Assembly: GCA_028285595.1 (NCBI GenBank)
Contig: JANQOW010000025.1
Span: 1 to 64,000, forward strand
DNA: 64,000 nucleotides
Source of the DNA: Hyphomicrobiales bacterium
GTDB lineage: Bacteria; Pseudomonadota; Alphaproteobacteria; Rhizobiales; CAJQND01
Direction of reading: 5' to 3'
Below are positions 46,294-54,197 of the stretch, in pieces. Within the stretch, counting starts at the first letter, position 1. Every line of letters begins with the position of its first letter. The translations under genes and the position numbers were made by a program. The notes beneath the pieces were generated by a model, which was given only the letters and a program-made list of their open reading frames with translations, searched no databases and was not told where the DNA came from.

Positions 46294-46593
46294 AACCTAT
46301 GGTCCCTTCCCACGGGCGGACCCTAAAAGAAGAGGACGCCCGGTACATTGCGGCATTCTAAAGCCCCTTTGTTTCAGCCTGTTTTCTGAAGACCGGGCGT
46401 TTGTTTCAATTGTTTCAGCCAGTCTCGTCCCGGCCCGCACCAAGTGGCTGAAATCCAGGCTCGCCGGCTGCTTTGGCGCGCACGGCTGCCGATACAATCG
46501 AAACATGTTTCGCCCGGCCCAGACATTGGACTGAAACAGCCCGCCCTTAAACCTTACCCCACACAAACCACACCTTTTCAGGGACCAAAGACG
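46294..46593. promoter_or_regulatory. Intergenic control region with TGTTTCAG repeats and a 14-bp palindrome
   Basis: This 300-bp gap separates the divergent PAS-array kinase and DUF1127 genes. TGTTTCAGCC occurs identically at 46370 and 46411. TGTTTCA also occurs at 46402, nine bases before the second copy. The reverse form CTGAAA(CA) occurs at ~46449 and 46531. A perfect 14-bp palindrome CGAAACATGTTTCG lies at 46499-46512. The GTTTC/GAAAC core thus appears at least six times. This looks like an operator array for a dimeric regulator serving both genes; which protein binds is unknown. Confidence 0.45.
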
Positions 46594-46827
46594 ATGACCA
46601 CCTTGACGGCAGGTAAAGTTAGCGGCGCCAAGCGCTGGGCCGTTAAAACTGCATTTCAAAACTGGCGCGAACGCATGCGCGCCCGGCGAGAGCAACGCCA
46701 GACAATCGATGCCCTCAAATCGCTCAATGCCGCCACCCTGCGCGACATTGGGATCGACCGTAGCGAAATCACCTCGCTGGTGAACAGCCAACCTGAAGGA
46801 CGGAGGAAGACTTATGACCGCCGCTAA
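46594..46827 (+). CDS. DUF1127-containing small protein
   Basis: This 77-residue basic protein has an AGGGA site 9 nt before the ATG. After an Arg-rich helix (FQNWRERMRARREQRQ) comes the DUF1127 core LKSLNAATLRDIGIDRSEITSLV (~46-68). Small DUF1127 proteins are common in alphaproteobacteria, and several are known to bind RNA or influence phosphate and carbon metabolism. The longer in-frame extension to 46444 passes through the operator-like region and is rejected. It overlaps the following hydrolase gene by 14 bp, so the two are probably coupled. Confidence 0.85.
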   Translation: MTTLTAGKVSGAKRWAVKTAFQNWRERMRARREQRQTIDALKSLNAATLRDIGIDRSEITSLVNSQPEGRRKTYDRR

Positions 46828-47692
46828 CATCTCCCTGCCAGGCCCGAACCAATGGTCCAAACGCACTGGATCACCGGTCTTGGCGCTCCACAGCTCCGCG
46901 TCCACAGGCCTTCAGTGGAAGAACCTGAGCGACCATCTGCACGGCCGCCATCGCGTCATTGCTCCGGATCTGCCCGGGTACGGCAAGACAGCCCCGTGGC
47001 CCGGAACAGGGCCGGCCAGCGTGGAAAACGAAGCCCGCGCCATCGCCCGGCTGATTAAGGCCGCCGGTGAACCCGTGCACCTTGTGGGGCATTCCTGGGG
47101 CGGCGCTCTGGCGCTCAAGATCGCCATGGCGCTGCCGGAGTGGACGTTGAGCCTGACATTGATTGAACCGGCCATTTTCCACTTGCTGCGGGACGCCGAA
47201 AATGCTGCAGACCGCGCACTCTTCGCCGAGATCGCCGCGGTGGCCGGGATCGTCTCCAGCTCAGCGGCTGAAGGCACTCCCGACGCCGGCATGGGCAGGT
47301 TCGTTGACTTTTGGAACGGCGAAAGCGCGTGGGCAAACACCAGCCCGCGGTTGCGCACAGCCCTCAGAGGTCAGCTCGGCCAAGTGGTGAACAATTTCGC
47401 CGCCGGGTTCAACGAGACCTGGACTTTGAGGCAGGCGGCGGCGGTCACGTGTCCAACGCTTATGGTCATGGGGCTGGACTCTGTCCCACTTGCTCAGCGG
47501 GTCACAGAGCTGCTGGCAGAAACAATTCCGCACAGCCAGTTGGCAATGATCCCAGGCGCCGGGCACATGGCGCCGCTCACCGACCCGCACATTGTTGACC
47601 CTTTGGTCCGCAGCCATCTGGATAAGTCAGAACGCGCATCTCAAGTGCAGACGCCTTCGTCTGAGTTCCATTCATTGGACGAAGCCGCCTGA
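46814..47692 (+). CDS. Alpha/beta-fold hydrolase
   Basis: This 292-residue hydrolase has the lid/oxyanion strand LALHSSASTGLQWKNL and the segment VIAPDLPGYGKTAPWP. The nucleophile elbow is VGHSWGGALAL (Ser ~94). An aspartate in MGLDSVP and the histidine in IPGAGHMAPLTDP probably complete the triad. The HSSASTG oxyanion region is a variant of the usual HGxG. It overlaps the DUF1127 gene and is followed by a strong hairpin. Substrate unknown; haloperoxidase/esterase-type relatives are closest by motif. Confidence 0.85.
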   Translation: MTAANISLPGPNQWSKRTGSPVLALHSSASTGLQWKNLSDHLHGRHRVIAPDLPGYGKTAPWPGTGPASVENEARAIARLIKAAGEPVHLVGHSWGGALALKIAMALPEWTLSLTLIEPAIFHLLRDAENAADRALFAEIAAVAGIVSSSAAEGTPDAGMGRFVDFWNGESAWANTSPRLRTALRGQLGQVVNNFAAGFNETWTLRQAAAVTCPTLMVMGLDSVPLAQRVTELLAETIPHSQLAMIPGAGHMAPLTDPHIVDPLVRSHLDKSERASQVQTPSSEFHSLDEAA

Positions 47693-47701
47693 TTGAGCCA
47701 A

Positions 47702-47736
47702 GGGGAGCCGGCATCAGCCCGAACTGCCGGCTCCCC
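47702..47736 (+). terminator. Strong 12-bp hairpin between the hydrolase gene and metA
   Basis: The stem GGGGAGCCGGCA/TGCCGGCTCCCC is perfect over 12 bp with an 11-nt loop and begins 10 bp after the hydrolase stop. No T-run follows (AGGACAAACC), so efficiency as an intrinsic terminator is uncertain; it may also be a 3'-end stabiliser. It lies 31 bp before the metA start. I looked for a SAM-II riboswitch, common before alphaproteobacterial metA, and the required pseudoknot pattern is not apparent. Confidence 0.6.
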
Positions 47737-47767
47737 AGGACAAACCACCCCATCACAAAGCTGATCC

Positions 47768-48694
47768 ATGTGCCTGTACGTCCCAGACAACCTCCCTGCC
47801 TCAGAAATCCTGCGTTCAGAGGGCTTTAAGGTAAGCGGCATCTCAGAAGGGCCTTTGCCACCGGAGCGGCTCAGGATCGCAGTGCTCAATCTGATGCCCA
47901 ATAAACAGGACACCGAACTTCAGTTTTCCAGGGTTCTGGCGAGAACCGGTTTCTTCGTGGAGCTGGTTTTGGTGAAGCCGGCCACACATGTGTGCAAGAC
48001 TGCCTGCCCCGGCCACATGGACCGCTTCTACAAGACCTGGGACGAGGTGCGCGAGGAGCCGCTGAACGGGCTCATCATTACGGGCGCGCCGATTGAAACC
48101 CTGACATTCTCAGAGGTGCGGTATTGGGACGAGCTCATCTCCATTTTTGACAGCTCGCGCAAAATGAACCTGGAATGCCTTTTCGTCTGCTGGGCAGCTC
48201 AAGCGGCCTTGCATCATTTTCACCAGGTGCCCAAACACACCCTCCCGGAGAAGGCATTTGGGGTGTTTCAGCAGCAGGTGCTTCAGTTCGGCTCCGCCTA
48301 CGTGCATGGCATGGGATCTCAGTTTCCCTGTCCGGTGTCCCGGAACACAGAGGTGCGCTGGTCCGATCTGGTTGGTCTTACCGACCTTCAAGTGCTGGCC
48401 GGAAGTCAGGAAGCCGGACTCTGCCTTGTAGAAGAGCGGTCGGCGGGCGCGCTCTACATGTTCAACCATCTTGAATATGGCGCCGACACCCTTGCGCGCG
48501 AATATGACCGCGACATGGAACACTATGGCTCATGTCCGCTGCCGGTCAATTGCTTTCGCTATGATGATCCCTATCTTGGGCCGGAACATAGTTGGCTTGC
48601 CAGCTCCGACGCCTTCTTCACCAATTGGCTGAGGGTCGGCGCGCGGCGACGCATGGCCGCCTCCTTCGTGAGCCCGGAGATGTTAAGCGCTTAA
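47768..48694 (+). CDS. metA: Homoserine O-acyltransferase (MetA family; acetyl-CoA type predicted)
   Basis: The enzyme acylates homoserine, the first committed step of methionine synthesis. The 308-residue length is typical of MetA. The catalytic cysteine is C141 in LFVCWAAQAAL, and the catalytic His-Glu pair is H234/E236 in MFNHLEYGADTL. The residue after TGAPI is E110. In the MetA family Glu at this site goes with acetyl-CoA use (Bacillus cereus) and Gly with succinyl-CoA (E. coli), so acetyl-homoserine is predicted. It ends in a 4-bp convergent overlap with the HlyD-type gene. Confidence 0.93.
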   Translation: MCLYVPDNLPASEILRSEGFKVSGISEGPLPPERLRIAVLNLMPNKQDTELQFSRVLARTGFFVELVLVKPATHVCKTACPGHMDRFYKTWDEVREEPLNGLIITGAPIETLTFSEVRYWDELISIFDSSRKMNLECLFVCWAAQAALHHFHQVPKHTLPEKAFGVFQQQVLQFGSAYVHGMGSQFPCPVSRNTEVRWSDLVGLTDLQVLAGSQEAGLCLVEERSAGALYMFNHLEYGADTLAREYDRDMEHYGSCPLPVNCFRYDDPYLGPEHSWLASSDAFFTNWLRVGARRRMAASFVSPEMLSA

Positions 48695-50070
48695 CTCTCG
48701 CGGAAGGCCCGCATGATTTGATCGGTGAGCGGCCGCAAGAGATAGCTCAGCACCGTGCGCTCAGGGGTCTGAATGAAGGCTTCCGCCGGCATGCCCGGTT
48801 TCAGCTTTTGGTCTCCGAGTTTGGCGACCTCGCCCTCCATCAGACGCACGCGCACCGCATAGTAAGGCGGCTCTTGGGGATTGCCGCTGGTAATGTCGGC
48901 GGAAACCCCCTCGACCTTAGCTTTCAGTTCGGGCGTGACCCGCGCATTGAAGGCCGGAAACCGCACCACGGTCTCCTGACCAACTTTGATATTGTCGATG
49001 TCCTGAGGATTGACCTTGGCCCGCACCATCAGGCTATCCTTCTCCGGCACAATCATCATCACTTGCTCACCGGCCGAAATCACGCCACCCACCGTGTGCA
49101 CTTGCAGGTCATGCACGTACCCAGCGCGGGGTGCAGTCAACTCAATACGTTTCAGGCGAGAGCGGGCCGCTAGCCGGCGCTCTTGCAGCTCTGAAAGTCT
49201 GGCCTGTCCATCGCGCAGCTCGCTCAAGACCTCCGTGCGGGCATCTTGATCAACCTGCAGAATGGCCAGTTTCGTTTCGCCAATACGCCCTCTGGCTCGT
49301 GCGGCATCGGCGATCAGCTGGCCACGCTCGCCCTCGAGACGGGCAGCCTCGCGCTGCAAGGCCAGAACTCGGGAAACGGGCACCAGCTTCTTCTCCAGCA
49401 GCTTGTTCAAGTCTTCGAGCTCAAGCTTGATCAGCCGAGATTGCTCTTCCTTGGACACGCGCTGGGCTTCAAGGCCCTGGATTTCTTCGGTGAGCTGCTC
49501 AACCCGTTGGCCCAGCTGTTCTTTCTTGCTCTGCTTTGCTTCCCGGCGCGAGCTGAAGAGTTTTTCCTGACCCGCCATGATCCGCGCAATCTTGTCGTCC
49601 GACTTCTGCGCCAAAAGCTCATCGGGGAACAGCAGACCCTCCGCTTCATCCCGTTCGGCCTCAAGACGTGCCATGCGTGCCTGAAGCTCATTCAACTGGG
49701 CATTGATGATGCCAAGACCGGCCCGTGTTTCAGTGTCATCGAGCCGAAGGATAATGTCCCCGGCGGACACGAGATCGCCGTCGCGCACCATGATCTCCGA
49801 GACGATACCGCCTTCAAGGTGCTGCACTTTTTTGGAATTGCTTTCGACCACAACCTGCGCCGTAGCCACCACAGCGCCGGCAACGGAGGCGTAAGCGGCC
49901 CAGCCGCCCATGCCGCCCACCAGCAGCAGAATCACCACGAGCCCAAAGATCTGAAACTTGCGCAACGATCCAGTGGTGCTCATGCGCTTTTTGGGCTCAG
50001 GCTCGGCCACGACGGTTGCTTTTTCCGCAGGCGGCGGTATCCGCTTGGCACTAGCTTGCGGCTGCGACAT
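48691..50070 (-). CDS. Type I secretion membrane-fusion protein (HlyD family)
   Basis: This 459-residue periplasmic adaptor links an inner-membrane ABC exporter to a TolC-like outer-membrane channel. A cytosolic N-terminus is followed by one membrane helix (~35-58, IFGLVVILLLVGGMGGWAAY). Then come a biotinyl-lipoyl strand pair (VQHLEGGIVSEIMVRDGDLV), a long coiled coil (~125-300) and a beta-barrel domain ending MPAEAFIQTPERTVLSYLLRPL in two motifs. It overlaps the upstream ABC gene by 20 bp, so both are made from one transcript. Confidence 0.92.
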   Translation of the reverse strand: MSQPQASAKRIPPPAEKATVVAEPEPKKRMSTTGSLRKFQIFGLVVILLLVGGMGGWAAYASVAGAVVATAQVVVESNSKKVQHLEGGIVSEIMVRDGDLVSAGDIILRLDDTETRAGLGIINAQLNELQARMARLEAERDEAEGLLFPDELLAQKSDDKIARIMAGQEKLFSSRREAKQSKKEQLGQRVEQLTEEIQGLEAQRVSKEEQSRLIKLELEDLNKLLEKKLVPVSRVLALQREAARLEGERGQLIADAARARGRIGETKLAILQVDQDARTEVLSELRDGQARLSELQERRLAARSRLKRIELTAPRAGYVHDLQVHTVGGVISAGEQVMMIVPEKDSLMVRAKVNPQDIDNIKVGQETVVRFPAFNARVTPELKAKVEGVSADITSGNPQEPPYYAVRVRLMEGEVAKLGDQKLKPGMPAEAFIQTPERTVLSYLLRPLTDQIMRAFRES

Positions 50071-51778
50071 TCGCTGTCCCCATTTGCTGTGGCCCCCCAG
50101 CGGGGCTCTTCAGGATCTTAGCCAATATCTCATCGCGGGGTCCAAAGGCAAGCTGGCGGCCTTCCCGGATGAACAATATCTTGTCAACCGCATGAATGGC
50201 GCTTGGCCGGTGAGCGACCACCACAACGGTGGTACCCGCCGCTTTGAGCGCCTGGATCGCATGGATAACCGCGGCCTCGCCGTCGGAATCCAAATTGGCA
50301 TTGGGCTCATCCAGAACCACCACCTTGGGATCGCCGTACAAAGCGCGTGCCAGACCGACACGCTGTCTTTGACCCGCAGAGAGGGCCGAGCCGCCCTCGC
50401 CGATCCGGGTGCTGTACCCTTCCGGCAAGCGCAGGATCATCTCGTGCACATCGGCAAGCTTTGCAGCTTTCACAACGGCCTCAGCGTCCGGATCGGCGGA
50501 GAATCTTGAGATGTTTTCTGCCACCGTGCCGGAGAACAGTTCCACATCCTGCGGCAGATACCCCACCGCCTTGCCCAGCTGTTCCGGGTTCCATTGATCG
50601 AGCGAGGCGCCGTCTAGCCTTACCGTGCCCTTTAGGATCGGCCAAACGCCAACCAGGGCGCGCGATAGGGTGGATTTGCCGGCGCCGGAAGGCCCCAGCA
50701 CGCCCACTGCCTCTCCCGGCTCCAACTGAAAGTTCAGGCCCTGTAACAAGGGCTTGTCGAGACCCGGAGCGGTTACGATCAGGTTTTCCGCAGCAAACCG
50801 GCCCTCCGGCTGGGGCAGATCCATGGGTGGTTCCTCCGCCGGGGCGGCAGCAAGCACCGTCTTTATCCGTCCATTCGCCTTTCTGGCTGCGATAAAGCCG
50901 CGCCACTGCGTGATCGCCTGCTCGATCGGGTTCAGCGCCCGGGACAAGATGATCGATGCGGCAATCATCGTGCCCGGCGTAATCTCCTGCAGCACGGCAA
51001 GATAAGCCCCAAGGCCCAATATGCCCGACTGCATCATCAGACGCGTGGCTTTGGACATGGCCGTAATGGTGCCGGCCCGGTCGCTGGCATGCGTATTGTC
51101 GTCGAGCGCAGCGTTATGCTGCGCCAGCCAGCGGTCGCGCATGGCATTCGTCATGCCCATTGCGCCAATCGATTCCGCATTGCGGCGGCTTTCCTCAGTC
51201 ATCGTATGCGCCGCGATCGCAGACTGGTTGGCCCGCGCCGACGGGGTCCGGGTGAGCATCTCGTTGAGGAGGGCGAAGATGAACAGGATCGTCCCACCCA
51301 CCACGGCAAAGATTCCAAGCCAAGTGTGCAGCAGGAAGATCACCGCAATATAGACCGGCGTCCACGGCGCATCAAAAAAGGCAAAGGGACCTGGCCCGGC
51401 CACGAACTGGCGCAGCGTGTCCAAATCGCGCGCCGGCTGCGAGCCCACATGAGGCGTGCGGCGCAAGGCGTGCGAAATGATGGCCTCAAAGACCCGGCCA
51501 CTCAACTGCTCATCCAGGCGCCGGCCCACACGCACGAGAAGCCGTGAGCGCACAAACTCCAGCAACGCCATGAACAGATAAAGGCAAATCACCAGAACAG
51601 TGAGAGCAATCAGCGTGGGTATCGAGCGGCTGGTGAGAACCCGGTCATAAACCTGCAGCATGAACAGAGGACCGGTGAGCATCAACAAATTAATGAAGAA
51701 GCTGAACAGGCCAGTGAACATAAATGCCGACCGGCACGCATTAAAGGCGTGGGAGAGTTCACCGTGTTTTTCTGTCAT
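50051..51778 (-). CDS. Type I secretion ABC transporter (PrtD/HasD-like)
   Basis: This 575-residue exporter fuses a six-helix membrane domain (~20-300) to an ATPase domain. Walker A is GPSGAGKST (~366), the signature is LSAGQRQRVGLARAL and Walker B is VVVLDEPNANLD. There is no N-terminal C39 peptidase or C39-like domain, as in protease/lipase and S-layer exporters of the PrtD class. It should export an unprocessed protein with a C-terminal secretion signal. No RTX or other candidate substrate gene, and no TolC gene, is in the neighbourhood. Confidence 0.92.
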   Translation of the reverse strand: MTEKHGELSHAFNACRSAFMFTGLFSFFINLLMLTGPLFMLQVYDRVLTSRSIPTLIALTVLVICLYLFMALLEFVRSRLLVRVGRRLDEQLSGRVFEAIISHALRRTPHVGSQPARDLDTLRQFVAGPGPFAFFDAPWTPVYIAVIFLLHTWLGIFAVVGGTILFIFALLNEMLTRTPSARANQSAIAAHTMTEESRRNAESIGAMGMTNAMRDRWLAQHNAALDDNTHASDRAGTITAMSKATRLMMQSGILGLGAYLAVLQEITPGTMIAASIILSRALNPIEQAITQWRGFIAARKANGRIKTVLAAAPAEEPPMDLPQPEGRFAAENLIVTAPGLDKPLLQGLNFQLEPGEAVGVLGPSGAGKSTLSRALVGVWPILKGTVRLDGASLDQWNPEQLGKAVGYLPQDVELFSGTVAENISRFSADPDAEAVVKAAKLADVHEMILRLPEGYSTRIGEGGSALSAGQRQRVGLARALYGDPKVVVLDEPNANLDSDGEAAVIHAIQALKAAGTTVVVVAHRPSAIHAVDKILFIREGRQLAFGPRDEILAKILKSPAGGPQQMGTANVAAAS

Positions 51779-52168
51779 GAGAGTCTAATATCTGCCGCGG
51801 ATCGCTTGGTTGGTGTGGCCACTTGATCAGTATAGCACCGGCACACCGGCACACGAAATATCCAAGAATGGTAACAATCGAACGTAAACAGCCTATTATG
51901 GCAATTTGCCGCCAATGGACATCTGCAACAAAATTCGCTGCGAGCGATGATGCCAGTTGACAGTGCGCATTCGCGGCACTACGTTCCGCCCGCTCTGGCC
52001 GGCGAGCCGGGGTACGAGCCCGCAATGAGCTGCAAGCCCTAAGGGAAAAGGTTTTAGACGCGCGGTTGCGGAGAGTGGCAAAACCGGTGCAAAATGCCCG
52101 GAAAAACTGACTTTATTTCACTATTAGGAGTTGCTCCGGAGCCTTGCTCAGGGTCGACAAATTTGCAC
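51779..52168. promoter_or_regulatory. Divergent 390-bp control region between the type I exporter and hpf
   Basis: Leftward, TATACT (complement at 51829-51834) is a good -10 for the exporter genes. It is preceded by the short tandem repeat GTGCCGGT-GTGCCGGT, but no clear -35. Rightward, TTGACA at 51957 with TACGTT 17 bp later is a possible sigma-70 promoter for hpf with a leader of ~175 nt. A better-placed sigma-54-type element is listed separately. Short open frames here have no coding features, and no RNA gene was recognised. Confidence 0.4.
52076..52091 (+). promoter_or_regulatory. Candidate sigma-54 (-24/-12) promoter for hpf
   Basis: TGGCAAAACCGGTGCA has the invariant GG and GC dinucleotides spaced by exactly ten bases, as in the consensus TGGCAC-N5-TTGCW; the -12 half is GTGCA rather than TTGCA. 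Transcription would start about 65 nt before the hpf ATG. The sigma-54 gene rpoN itself is 10 kb away in this window, and hpf/ptsN are functionally tied to it. No enhancer-binding site was identified. Confidence 0.45.
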
Positions 52169-52753
52169 ATGCAAATCCAAATCACCGGGAAAAACATTGA
52201 TGTGGGCGATGCCTTAAGGAGCCATATCGAACAGAGGCTCGAAGGCGACGTATCCAAGTACTTTGATGGAATCGTCGATGCTCATGTTACTGTTCTAAAA
52301 GAACATTCTGAGTTTCGCAGCGAATGCAACCTGCATCTGCGAACAGGCATGACGCTGCAGAGCGAAGGACGCTCAGGCGATGCTCATGCCGCGTTCGATA
52401 AGGCCGCCGAACGGCTCGAGAAGCGCCTCAGGCGTTATAAGCGGCGTCTTAAGGACCATCATGTGCGCACTTCGGCAAAGGAGGTTGCGGCGCTCAACGC
52501 AGCGGCGTATATCATCGCTCAAGAAGCGGAGACGGCGGATGAGCCGGAAGATTTAAACCCGCCGATTATTGCCGAAAGCGTAGAGCGCATTCCAGACTTA
52601 ACCGTGGGGGAGGCGGTCATGAAGCTCGATATATCCGATGCCCCGGTGGTTGTGTTCCGCAATGCGGGGCACGGGGGCATGAACGTGATCTACCGGAGAG
52701 CGGACGGAAACATAGGCTGGATCGATCCTGGTTCGGCCACTCCGGCGGAATAA
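52169..52753 (+). CDS. hpf: Ribosome hibernation-promoting factor, long form
   Basis: HPF stabilises inactive 70S/100S ribosomes in stationary phase. The 194-residue product starts MQIQITGKNIDVGDALRSHI; an in-frame ATG 25 codons upstream gives an atypical extension and is rejected, although the chosen ATG lacks a strong Shine-Dalgarno. The N-terminal S30AE domain spans ~1-100. A linker leads to the C-terminal dimerisation domain (DAPVVVFRNAGHGGMNVIYRRADGNIGWIDP in two motifs, ~150-190), which marks the long form found outside gammaproteobacteria. ptsN follows after 69 bp. In most proteobacteria both genes follow rpoN directly; here they are separate. Confidence 0.94.
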   Translation: MQIQITGKNIDVGDALRSHIEQRLEGDVSKYFDGIVDAHVTVLKEHSEFRSECNLHLRTGMTLQSEGRSGDAHAAFDKAAERLEKRLRRYKRRLKDHHVRTSAKEVAALNAAAYIIAQEAETADEPEDLNPPIIAESVERIPDLTVGEAVMKLDISDAPVVVFRNAGHGGMNVIYRRADGNIGWIDPGSATPAE

Positions 52754-52822
52754 ACTAAACATTAGGTTCGGGTGGGCAGCGCATGCTCTCATAGGTGCGT
52801 TGCTGGTGAAGGGACAAAGTAC

Positions 52823-53287
52823 ATGCAACTTTCTGATCTTCTTGTGCACGATGCGGTTCTGCCGTCTTTGAAGGCAACGAGCAAGAAGCAGGCTCTGCAG
52901 GAGTTATCGCAAGCGGCAGCAAACCTGACAGGCCTGCCGGCCCGCGACATTTTTGAGGTGCTGTTGCAACGCGAACGGTTAGGCTCGACGGGGCTCGGCC
53001 AAGGCATCGCCATCCCACACGGGAAACTTAGCCGGCTGACCTCCCTGCACGGCGTATTTGCGCGTCTGAGCCAACCGATCGAATTCGATGCAGTGGACGG
53101 GCAACCCGTCGACTTGATGTTCCTGCTGCTTGCACCGGAAAGCGCCGGTGCCGATCATTTGAAGGCTCTGGCCCGGATTTCCAGGCTTTTCCGCGATGCA
53201 GAGATCGTTTCCAAGTTGCGCGGTTCCAACAAAGCGGCAGCGCTTTATTCGATATTGACGGAACCGGCCGCGTCTCACGCAGCCTAA
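52823..53287 (+). CDS. ptsN: Nitrogen PTS enzyme IIA
   Basis: EIIA-Ntr is the terminal phosphoacceptor of the nitrogen-related PTS and regulates potassium transport, stringent response and sigma-54 functions by protein contacts. The 154-residue protein starts MQLSDLLVHDAVLPSL. The phosphorylated histidine is in GIAIPHGKL (~66), preceded by the family motif LLQRERLGSTGLG. Linkage to hpf agrees with the usual rpoN-hpf-ptsN group. It converges on the DUF1150 gene with a 13-bp gap. Confidence 0.95.
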   Translation: MQLSDLLVHDAVLPSLKATSKKQALQELSQAAANLTGLPARDIFEVLLQRERLGSTGLGQGIAIPHGKLSRLTSLHGVFARLSQPIEFDAVDGQPVDLMFLLLAPESAGADHLKALARISRLFRDAEIVSKLRGSNKAAALYSILTEPAASHAA

Positions 53288-53300
53288 GCCGGCCGCATTC

Positions 53301-53594
53301 CTAATGCACAGGGACCATGTGAAGGTCTTGCTGAATGGCGTTGGCCAACGCGCCTTCGCGGCTGTCTGCAATCGCGATTGGCGTACCGTCGGCGGCATGT
53401 AGCGCAAACAGCCGAACCGAGGCCGGAATGTTGGCAATTTCCACATCAGCCGGATTGCCGGCTGCATCGGTTGCGCCTTTCAGCATGCGCTTTGCGGTTT
53501 TGGGGGAGATTTCTCGGAGATAAGCTACCTCTCCGCCGCCCAAAACGGCCAGATCCTGGTCAGTCATGATTTTCTCGTGAGAGAATGCAGTCAT
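53301..53594 (-). CDS. DUF1150 family protein
   Basis: This 97-residue protein is of a family nearly confined to alphaproteobacteria. The core reads LAVLGGGEVAYLREISPK, a run typical of DUF1150, and the C-terminus has FALHAADGTPIAIADSREGA. It lies 61 bp downstream of the Hsp20 gene in the same direction, the usual pairing in this class. Function is not established; co-expression with heat-shock genes suggests a stress or regulatory role. Confidence 0.88.
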   Translation of the reverse strand: MTAFSHEKIMTDQDLAVLGGGEVAYLREISPKTAKRMLKGATDAAGNPADVEIANIPASVRLFALHAADGTPIAIADSREGALANAIQQDLHMVPVH

Positions 53595-53655
53595 GAATCG
53601 CCTCCTACGCGCTTAAGTGTGCGCTTGATTTCTTCAATTTCCGTAAATCTGAAAC

Positions 53656-54090
53656 TCAGCTTTTGCCGGTGGAAATTTTCACCTTGCGAACGATTTGTTC
53701 GGGCACCTTGCGGACAAGATCGACAGAGAGCAGGCCATTTTCCAGATTGGCGCTCGTCACTTCAACACCATCTGCGAGTACGAAACTGCGGTGAAACTGG
53801 CGCGCAGCGATGCCGCGGTGCAAATACTGGCTGTCATTGCCGTCATCCACTTGCTTGCCGCGGATCGAGAGCTGATTGTCCTCTACCGAGATATCGAGCT
53901 CATCTTCTGAAAATCCGGCCACAGCCAGTGTGATACGCAGTTGTTCGGAACCGCTATCGCCTTGAATACGCTCAATATTGTAGGGAGGGTAACCATCGCC
54001 TGCCGACTTGGTGGCGCGGTCAAGAAGACGCTCAACCTCGTCGAATCCAAGCAAATAGGGACTGGAGAAAATCGAAACACGAGAAGACAT
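53656..54090 (-). CDS. Small heat-shock protein (Hsp20/alpha-crystallin, IbpA-like)
   Basis: This 144-residue ATP-independent holdase has the alpha-crystallin domain (~35-125) with YNIERIQGDSGSEQLRITLA and VEDNQLSIRGKQ. The conserved A-x3-n-G-h-L motif appears as ANLENGLLSVDL, and a short C-terminal tail lacks an obvious IxI. The N-terminus SIFSSPYLLGFDEVERLLDR is typical of class A alphaproteobacterial sHSPs. A candidate RpoH promoter and a ~72-nt leader lie upstream, and a DUF1150 gene follows. Confidence 0.93.
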   Translation of the reverse strand: MSSRVSIFSSPYLLGFDEVERLLDRATKSAGDGYPPYNIERIQGDSGSEQLRITLAVAGFSEDELDISVEDNQLSIRGKQVDDGNDSQYLHRGIAARQFHRSFVLADGVEVTSANLENGLLSVDLVRKVPEQIVRKVKISTGKS

Positions 54091-54168
54091 CTGATCTACC
54101 TTGTAAAACGCCCTTCACACGAAGCGGCCATTACGAACAGCCCCTAAACGGGCACTGCGCTTGATCAT

Positions 54169-54197
54169 ATTTGGTGTCTGGGCGCTTCGTCTTCAAG
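54169..54197 (-). promoter_or_regulatory. Candidate RpoH (heat-shock) promoter for the Hsp20 gene
   Basis: On the minus strand CTTGAA (54192-54197) is followed after 17 bp by CCAAAT (54169-54174), close to the alphaproteobacterial sigma-32 pattern CTTGAA-N17-CCATAT. Transcription would begin near 54162, giving a ~72-nt leader with a GCCC/GGGC stem-loop (loop GTTTAG) before the AAGG ribosome-binding site. The leader length would suit a ROSE-type RNA thermometer, but the conserved UUGCU element was not found. Confidence 0.4.

Noticed and set aside
47693..47767. SAM-II riboswitch before metA
   Set aside because: The short pseudoknot pattern and its conserved segments were not found; only a long perfect hairpin is present.
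51779..52090. Small genes in the gap between the type I exporter and hpf
   Set aside because: Short open frames on both strands lack ribosome-binding sites and motifs; the gap is better explained as a divergent control region.
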